Assembly: GCA_027011835.1 (NCBI GenBank)
Contig: JALUZN010000116.1
Coordinates: 1 to 11,791, forward strand
Length of the DNA stretch: 11,791 nt
Source of the DNA: Draconibacterium sp.
Lineage (GTDB): Bacteria > Bacteroidota > Bacteroidia > Bacteroidales > Prolixibacteraceae
Reading direction: 5' to 3'
The first letter of the stretch is position 1. The number at the start of each line of letters is the position of its first letter. The notes beneath the pieces are model-generated. The model saw only the letters and a list, made by a program, of their open reading frames with translations. It searched no databases and was not told where the DNA came from. Both the position numbers and the translations under genes were made by a program. This document shows, piece after piece, positions 7,589 to 11,791 of this stretch.

Positions 7589-9496
7589 TTATTTGCCCAT
7601 CATCTCCACTACTGCATTTACAATTCCCTCAGTATCAAATCCGCAGTGTTTACGAAGGTCGTTTAACGTTCCATGTTCGATAAACTCATCGGGAACACCC
7701 AGCAGTTTTACTGTTGCCGAGTAATTATTTTCGACCATAAATTCGAGGACAGCACTTCCAAAACCTCCCTGCACTGTGCCATCTTCAACGGTAATAATTT
7801 TTTTGAAATTTTTAAAAACAGAAGAGAGTAACCCGGTATCAATCGGTTTTACAAAACGCATATCGAAATGAGCAACTGAAATGTTTTTGGCTGCTAAAAG
7901 TTTTACGGCTTCCTGTGCAAAGTAACCGGTTCTTCCAATGGTTAAAAGGGCAATATCTTTCCCGTCGGTTAGTTTTCTGCCTTTTCCAATTTCAATTTCT
8001 TCGAAAGGTTTTTTCCAATCTGGATTTACTCCACAGCCACGCGGATAGCGGATTGAAAACGGTAATTTGTTTTCGTTTTTTTGAGCTGTGTACATCAGGT
8101 TTCGTAACTCAGACTCGTCCATCGGGGCCGATACAATCATATTTGGGATGGAGCGCATGTAAGCCAAATCGAAAACACCGTGATGTGTCGGTCCGTCTTC
8201 GCCAACCAGTCCACCGCGGTCGAGACAAAAAATTACGGGTAGTTTCTGAATGGCAACATCGTGAACGACCTGGTCGTAGGCACGTTGCATAAATGTAGAG
8301 TAGATGTTACAAAACGGAGTCAGCCCTTGTGCTGCCAGTCCGGCCGAAAAAGTAACGGCGTGTTGTTCGGCAATTCCCACATCGAAAGTGCGGTTGGGCA
8401 TTTTCTCCAACATCAGATTCATTGAGCATCCTGTTGGCATTGCCGGCGTAATTCCAACAATTTTATCGTTCTGTTCAGCAAGTTCTAAAAGTGTTTCGCC
8501 AAAAACATTCTGAAATTTTGTTGCATTTTTTGTTTCACATTCGTAAGCGTGAATCTTCCCCGTATTTTTATCGAAAGTTCCCGGAGCATGGTATTTTGTT
8601 TGGTTAAGTTCGGCTTGTTTAAAGCCTTTTCCTTTTTGTGTAATTACGTGCAACAGTTTGGGTCCGGGTATTTTTTTCAGGTCGTTTAAAACTTTGGCAA
8701 GGTACACAACATCGTGCCCGTCAACCGGGCCAAAATACCTGAAATCGAATGCTTCGAAAAGATTGTTCTCTTTTAAAAGCATATTTTTTAACGCGTGTTG
8801 ATTCTTTTGTAAAAAGCGTCTTGTTTTTTTCCCAACTGTATCGAGTTTTCCCAATCCCTCCCATACATCTTTTTTGAAACGATTGTAAGAGCCCGACTTA
8901 GAAATATTGAGCAGGTATTGATTTAAAACGCCCACTGCCGGGTCGATTGCCATATTGTTATCGTTTAAAATAACCAACAAATCGGCGTTGTTTCCACTGG
9001 CATTGTTTAGTGCTTCAAAAGCCATTCCTCCGGTCATTGCACCGTCGCCAATTATGGCAACCACTTTTCGGTCTTTTTCGTTTTTTAACTGCGAGGCAAC
9101 TGCCATTCCAAGTGCTGCCGAGATTGATGTTGATGCGTGCCCGACACCAAATGCATCGAATTCGCTCTCGTCTCTTTTGGGAAATCCACTAATTCCTTTG
9201 TACTTCCGGTTGGTAATAAAATCTTTCCTTCGGCCGGTAAGAATTTTATGCCCGTATGCCTGATGTCCCACATCCCAAATAAGTTGGTCGTAAGGTGTAT
9301 TGTAAACGTAATGCAAAGCAACGGTAAGTTCAACAACCCCTAAACTTGCTCCAAAATGGCCGGGATGAGCCGACACAACATCGATAATAAAATTACGCAG
9401 TTCATCGCAAACATCGGGTAACTCTTTCTGCGACAATTTCTTTAAATCGTCGGGGGAATTTATATTTTCAAGTAACTTCTTTTTTGCGTTGTTCAT
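7589..9496 (-). CDS. dxs: 1-deoxy-D-xylulose-5-phosphate synthase
   Basis: This enzyme condenses pyruvate and glyceraldehyde 3-phosphate, with thiamine diphosphate, to make DXP: the entry step of the MEP isoprenoid pathway and a precursor for thiamine and pyridoxal. With the ATG at 9496 the protein has 635 residues, near the family norm. Visible motifs (numbering from that ATG): HPGHFGASLG at 44-53, DVGHQAYGHKILTGR at 75-89, ThDP-binding GDGAMTGG at 151-158 with the NDNNMAID segment near 178-185, the catalytic GIAEQHAVTFSAGLA (Glu377), and DRGGLVGEDGPTHHG near 426-440. A TTG 21 bases upstream (9517) is in frame but falls inside a promoter-like box, so I prefer the ATG; MNNAKKKLL also resembles usual Dxs N-termini. 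It sits 68 bp downstream of coaX and 52 bp upstream of the histidine kinase gene. Confidence 0.97.
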   Translation of the reverse strand: MNNAKKKLLENINSPDDLKKLSQKELPDVCDELRNFIIDVVSAHPGHFGASLGVVELTVALHYVYNTPYDQLIWDVGHQAYGHKILTGRRKDFITNRKYKGISGFPKRDESEFDAFGVGHASTSISAALGMAVASQLKNEKDRKVVAIIGDGAMTGGMAFEALNNASGNNADLLVILNDNNMAIDPAVGVLNQYLLNISKSGSYNRFKKDVWEGLGKLDTVGKKTRRFLQKNQHALKNMLLKENNLFEAFDFRYFGPVDGHDVVYLAKVLNDLKKIPGPKLLHVITQKGKGFKQAELNQTKYHAPGTFDKNTGKIHAYECETKNATKFQNVFGETLLELAEQNDKIVGITPAMPTGCSMNLMLEKMPNRTFDVGIAEQHAVTFSAGLAAQGLTPFCNIYSTFMQRAYDQVVHDVAIQKLPVIFCLDRGGLVGEDGPTHHGVFDLAYMRSIPNMIVSAPMDESELRNLMYTAQKNENKLPFSIRYPRGCGVNPDWKKPFEEIEIGKGRKLTDGKDIALLTIGRTGYFAQEAVKLLAAKNISVAHFDMRFVKPIDTGLLSSVFKNFKKIITVEDGTVQGGFGSAVLEFMVENNYSATVKLLGVPDEFIEHGTLNDLRKHCGFDTEGIVNAVVEMMGK

Positions 9497-9514
9497 CTGT
9501 TTGAAAAATGTTTT

Positions 9515-9522
9515 CAAATATA
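9515..9522 (-). promoter_or_regulatory. Possible internal promoter (-7 box) for dxs
   Basis: On the minus strand the bases read TATATTTG, an exact TAnnTTTG match, 18 bases before the dxs ATG. A start about 7 bases downstream would give a leader of roughly 12 bases. The -33 region has TTTT rather than TTTG about 17 bases upstream, so the match is only partial. If active, dxs and the kinase gene could be expressed separately from coaX. Confidence 0.35.
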
Positions 9523-9564
9523 CTCAATTCCTCTTTGTTAAAATGAAGTTGTTTGCATTGTTAA

Positions 9565-10338
9565 TTATTCCTCTGCAATAAAGGAATGAATATGACAAAG
9601 TCCGTCGAGAGTAAGCAAATTGTAACTGTTTTTAATCTGTTTTGTTAGCGGTGCAATTACCGTGCTTAATCCTCCGGTGGCAACAATGGTTAATTTTTCG
9701 TTTAACTCATTTTCCGTTCTTTCAATTATTGAATCGACCAGTCCGGCAAAGCCATAAACTACTCCTGCCTGAATAGCATGAATTGTATTTTTTCCTAAAA
9801 CCGAAGGAGGAGGAGTAAGGTGAATTTGCGGAAGCTGTGCCGTTTTTCCGGCAAGTGCTCCAACAGCGGTCATTAATCCGGGAGCTATAGCAACGCCCGA
9901 TATTTCGGAATTTTTACCAATTGTTGTAAAGGTAAGTGCAGTGCCAAAATCGATAACCATTGTAAGGTTCCCGAATTTTTGAAATGCAGCTACTGCATTG
10001 GCGACTATATCGGCACCAATCTCGTACGGATTTAAAACCTTTACCGGAAGTTTATTGTACAATTCGGGACGAACTACAACCAATTTCGAGCCGGGAAGTA
10101 ACTCGGCAAGCATTTCGTTAAACGGACGTACCAATGAGGGCACAACACTGCTTAGTACAATATTGCGAATCTCGGAACGACTTATATTACCTGCTTTTAA
10201 AAGCGACCGAAAAATAACTTTGTATTCGTCGGCAGTTTTTAACGGGTCGGTTTGAATGCGCCAGTGATTGACCCATTTTTTATCTGCCCGGACTCCAAAA
10301 ACTACATTTGTATTTCCAATGTCGATTGCCAGTAACAT
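9565..10338 (-). CDS. coaX: Type III pantothenate kinase
   Basis: A 257-residue CoaX, the usual length for the family. It phosphorylates pantothenate using ATP, the first committed step of coenzyme A synthesis in the cytoplasm; type III enzymes are not feedback-inhibited by CoA. The ASKHA-fold motifs are present: the phosphate-binding DIGNTN at 6-11, NPYEIGADIVANAVAAF at 103-119 with catalytic Asp110, DFGTALTFTTI at 130-140, GVAIAPGL at 148-155, and TIHAIQAGVVYG near 185-196. Residue 111 is Ile where many members have Arg (GADR); other members also vary here, so activity is not in doubt. It begins with ATG at 10338 and is the first gene of a probable coaX-dxs-kinase unit, divergent from the receiver-domain gene. 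Confidence 0.96.
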   Translation of the reverse strand: MLLAIDIGNTNVVFGVRADKKWVNHWRIQTDPLKTADEYKVIFRSLLKAGNISRSEIRNIVLSSVVPSLVRPFNEMLAELLPGSKLVVVRPELYNKLPVKVLNPYEIGADIVANAVAAFQKFGNLTMVIDFGTALTFTTIGKNSEISGVAIAPGLMTAVGALAGKTAQLPQIHLTPPPSVLGKNTIHAIQAGVVYGFAGLVDSIIERTENELNEKLTIVATGGLSTVIAPLTKQIKNSYNLLTLDGLCHIHSFIAEE

Positions 10339-10354
10339 AACCTGTTTTTTAGAA

Positions 10355-10362
10355 CAAACTTA
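10355..10362 (-). promoter_or_regulatory. Possible coaX promoter (-7 box)
   Basis: The minus strand reads TAAGTTTG, an exact TAnnTTTG match, 17 bases upstream of the coaX ATG. No TTTG lies at the expected -33 distance and the implied leader is only about 10 bases, so this is a candidate rather than a firm call. A second TATATTTG on the minus strand at 10447-10440 is a more distant alternative. Confidence 0.35.
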
Positions 10363-10528
10363 ATCGATTCTCTATTTTCTATGGCTTTTTTCTCATCTTT
10401 TTTCAAATAGCAAAAAAGTAATTTAATGCTACGTTCAAACAAATATATGTTTAAAACATTGGAAAACAGGAGAATAATCTGGCACAAAAGACGTTTAATA
10501 TGTATTGTTGCTACGAATGATTTTACTA

Positions 10529-10559
10529 TTTGAAATCAGCGAAAAATGTGTTAATTTAG
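10529..10559 (+). promoter_or_regulatory. Candidate promoter of the membrane-anchored receiver gene
   Basis: TTTG at 10529-10532, a 19-base spacer, then TAATTTAG at 10552-10559, one mismatch from TAnnTTTG. The spacing is the classical Bacteroidota value. The predicted start near 10566 leaves a leader of about 24 bases before the ATG at 10590 and argues against the upstream in-frame TTG at 10566 being the start codon. The 251-bp divergent gap (10339-10589) otherwise shows only AT-rich sequence and an AAACA/TGTTT inverted repeat around 10438-10453. Confidence 0.45.
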
Positions 10560-10589
10560 AATCGATTGCGTCATCCAAAATATTATACA

Positions 10590-11084
10590 ATGCAAAAGAC
10601 AAAAAATCCATTAATTTTTATTGTTGAGGATAGTTTAATTTATAAAGATTTGATTGTTGGTTATTTGCAATCGAAAAAGTTTGACAACATTCAGGTCTTT
10701 AAAAATGGCGAAGAGTGTTTAAAAGCGATTCATCAACAGCCCGATATTATTATTCTTGATAACATTTACGATGGAATTAGTGGAATTGAGTTAATGCAAA
10801 AGGTTAAAGAAACTAACCCGTTAATCGATTTTATCTTTTTAAGCGGACAAAACGAAATTCCGGTTGCAATTAAAATTATGAAGTTGGGTGCTGCCGACTA
10901 TATTATTAAAAACGAGCAGGCTCCATATCGTTTAGTCCGGTCTATTGAACAGCTGTTAAAAGCCACTAAGAAAGAGAAAATTCAAAAGGGATTGAATATT
11001 GGTGTGGTTGGCTTTTTTATTATGCTTTTTGTAATTATTATGTCCATTATTTTGGTCTCAATCTTTTTTAACCTGGAACTTTAA
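10590..11084 (+). CDS. Single-domain response regulator with C-terminal membrane anchor
   Basis: With ATG 10590 the protein has 164 residues. Residues 6-125 form a CheY-like REC domain with the full set of active-site residues: acidic pair Glu13-Asp14, phosphoacceptor Asp57 (IIILDN), Ser85 (FLSGQ) and Lys107 (YIIKN). In place of a DNA-binding or enzymatic output domain there is a basic linker (KATKKEKIQKG, 124-134) and one strongly hydrophobic segment at about 137-158, then a few residues. The positive charges before the helix predict a cytoplasmic REC with the protein held by its tail in the inner membrane. It presumably receives a phosphoryl group from a histidine kinase, but partner and output are unknown. 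An in-frame TTG at 10566 would add eight residues; I reject it because the promoter candidate places transcription start there. The gene is alone, divergent from coaX, and ends at a strong terminator. Confidence 0.85.
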   Translation: MQKTKNPLIFIVEDSLIYKDLIVGYLQSKKFDNIQVFKNGEECLKAIHQQPDIIILDNIYDGISGIELMQKVKETNPLIDFIFLSGQNEIPVAIKIMKLGAADYIIKNEQAPYRLVRSIEQLLKATKKEKIQKGLNIGVVGFFIMLFVIIMSIILVSIFFNLEL

Positions 11085-11089
11085 ATCAA

Positions 11090-11123
11090 AAAAAAACCGC
11101 TTCATTTTTGAAGCGGTTTTTTT
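11090..11123. terminator. Bidirectional intrinsic terminator between the receiver gene and mscL
   Basis: A perfect 15-bp stem (11090-11104 with 11109-11123), GC-rich in its CCGCTTCA/TGAAGCGG part, closed by a TTTT loop, with an A-run on the left and a T-run on the right. It therefore works on both strands and lies between two convergent stops (11084 and 11140), ending both transcripts. Confidence 0.93.
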
Positions 11124-11139
11124 CATTCTATTAATTGCA

Positions 11140-11577
11140 TTACTTCTTCTCTTTTAAAATATCTCTTATTTCCGATAATAAAACTTCTTCTTTCGAAGGT
11201 GCCGGTGGTGCTGCCGGAGCTTCTTCCTCTTTTTTCTTCGATTTTTCGTAAGCTTTGATAATCATAAAGATGGCAAAACCGATAATTATAAAATCGATTA
11301 TTGTGTTAATAAAAACGCCATAGCTAATTGCTACCTCTTTTATGGCAGGGGTAACAACCTGATTGCCATTCATTACCGCTTCGCTGCCTGCCTGCAAAAC
11401 TACTTTTAGCTCCTTAAAGTCGACACCACCTAACAGTAACCCTATTGGTGGCATTAAAACATCTTTTACAAACGAAGTTATAACGGCTTTAAAAGCCCCT
11501 GCAATAATTACGGCTACTGCCAAATCGAGCACATTTCCTTTTAGAATAAATGCTTTGAAGTCTTTGATTAATTTCAT
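11140..11577 (-). CDS. mscL: Large-conductance mechanosensitive channel
   Basis: A 145-residue MscL, the usual length. MscL forms a homopentameric inner-membrane pore that opens under extreme tension during hypo-osmotic shock. The N-terminal amphipathic helix (MKLIKDFKAFILKG) is followed by TM1 with the signature NVLDLAVAVIIAGAF at 15-29, SFVKDVLMPPIGLLLGGVDF at 35-54, a periplasmic loop at about 55-84, TM2 with YGVFINTIIDFIIIGFAIFMIIKA at about 86-109, then a charged linker (EKSKKKEEEAPAAPPAP) and the C-terminal helix SKEEVLLSEIRDILKEKK that bundles the pentamer. All parts are intact and the ATG start is unambiguous. It is monocistronic, with 97 bp between it and the transposase remnant upstream and a shared terminator downstream. 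Confidence 0.97.
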   Translation of the reverse strand: MKLIKDFKAFILKGNVLDLAVAVIIAGAFKAVITSFVKDVLMPPIGLLLGGVDFKELKVVLQAGSEAVMNGNQVVTPAIKEVAISYGVFINTIIDFIIIGFAIFMIIKAYEKSKKKEEEAPAAPPAPSKEEVLLSEIRDILKEKK

Positions 11578-11617
11578 AATAATTTAAATTTGATTAATAA
11601 TTGTATCCGATTAAATC

Positions 11618-11631
11618 AACTTTAAAAAGTT
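11618..11631. repeat. Short inverted repeat between mscL and the transposase end
   Basis: AACTTT-AA-AAAGTT is a perfect 6-bp inverted repeat with a two-base centre, 41 bases upstream of mscL and 44 bases past the transposase stop. It could be part of an insertion-sequence end, an mscL regulatory site, or chance in AT-rich DNA; the sequence does not decide. Confidence 0.25.
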
Positions 11632-11674
11632 AATTTATCGAATTTTAATTAGTTATTATTGTAGTAGAAGTTGT

Positions 11675-11791
11675 TTAAAGTTTCCGCAATAGAATTACAA
11701 TAAAAGCCAGTATATTCAATGCTTTCCAATGCACTTCATTTGTTTCAAAACGTATTAAAATTGCCTTGAACGCATCCAACCATGCATTAGT
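11675..11791 (-). CDS. DDE transposase, C-terminal end (partial; IS5/IS4-like)
   Basis: The minus strand is open from the window edge to TAA at 11677-11675, encoding 38 residues that begin TNAWLDAFKAILIRFETN and end LAFIVILLRKL. This matches the C-terminal tail I recognise from IS5/IS4-type DDE transposases of Bacteroidota, where an R-T-N-A-W-(L/I)-D-x-F-K-x-(I/L)-L-x-R-F-E-T segment is followed by a W-x-x-(L)-x-x-x-A-F-x-V-x-x-L-R-K ending. The catalytic DDE residues and the other IS end lie outside the window, so it cannot be told whether the element is intact or a remnant, and the exact IS family is uncertain. It reads toward mscL, with its end placed within the 97 bp upstream of that gene. 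Confidence 0.72.
   Translation of the reverse strand, partial: TNAWLDAFKAILIRFETNEVHWKALNILAFIVILLRKL

Noticed and set aside
10438..10453. AAACA/TGTTT inverted repeat in the divergent region as an operator
   Set aside because: A 5-bp A/T-rich stem with a 6-base spacer is expected by chance in this composition; noted only inside the promoter entry.
10302..10487. 61-codon open frame on the minus strand overlapping the coaX start and the divergent control region
   Set aside because: Composition is AT-driven, it overlaps the coaX start and its promoter candidate, and it has no recognisable motif.
10339..10589. Possible riboswitch or small RNA in the longest intergenic gap
   Set aside because: I found no conserved motif such as a THI box, no stable GC-containing stems and no terminator; only promoter-like boxes.

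Overview
This window looks like a chromosomal segment from a member of the Bacteroidota, most likely a marine or anaerobic lineage near Marinilabiliales/Prolixibacteraceae. That placement is inference. It rests on a DUF4296 lipoprotein (a family I know only from Bacteroidota), a TonB-dependent receptor with an N-terminal carboxypeptidase-regulatory-like domain, A-rich leaders without Shine-Dalgarno sequences, promoter candidates of the Bacteroidota type (TTTG, then TAnnTTTG), and moderately AT-rich DNA with compact gene spacing. No rRNA, tRNA or CRISPR array was seen.

Layout. (1) Positions 1-1645, plus strand: the 3' end of an ADP-heptose synthesis nucleotidyltransferase (rfaE2/hldE type), overlapping by one base the start of a complete radA. 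(2) 1738-3397, plus strand: a promoter-like element, then a DUF4296 lipoprotein gene overlapping by four bases (ATGA) a metal-dependent amidohydrolase/deaminase. (3) 3398-3578: a convergent gap with no convincing terminator. (4) 3579-6149, minus strand: a solitary TonB-dependent receptor, with a degenerate CAAGA heptad repeat just upstream. (5) 10338-6325, minus strand: a probable coaX - dxs - histidine kinase transcription unit, linking coenzyme A synthesis, the first step of the MEP isoprenoid pathway and a membrane sensor kinase. (6) 10590-11084, plus strand, divergent from coaX: a single REC domain with a C-terminal membrane segment. (7) A strong bidirectional terminator at 11090-11123, then mscL (minus strand). 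(8) 11675-11791, minus strand: the C-terminal end of a DDE transposase running off the window, too short to appear as a large open frame.

How the genes work together. Most are housekeeping: LPS heptose activation, recombination/repair, CoA, isoprenoid precursors and osmotic safety valve. The less ordinary part is signalling. A two-TM histidine kinase is encoded in the coaX-dxs unit, and the divergent gene encodes a response-regulator receiver with no DNA-binding output, apparently anchored to the membrane. Whether the two are partners cannot be told from sequence. I see no clearly new multi-gene defence or mobile system here; the tail-anchored receiver and the unassigned amidohydrolase are the best leads.
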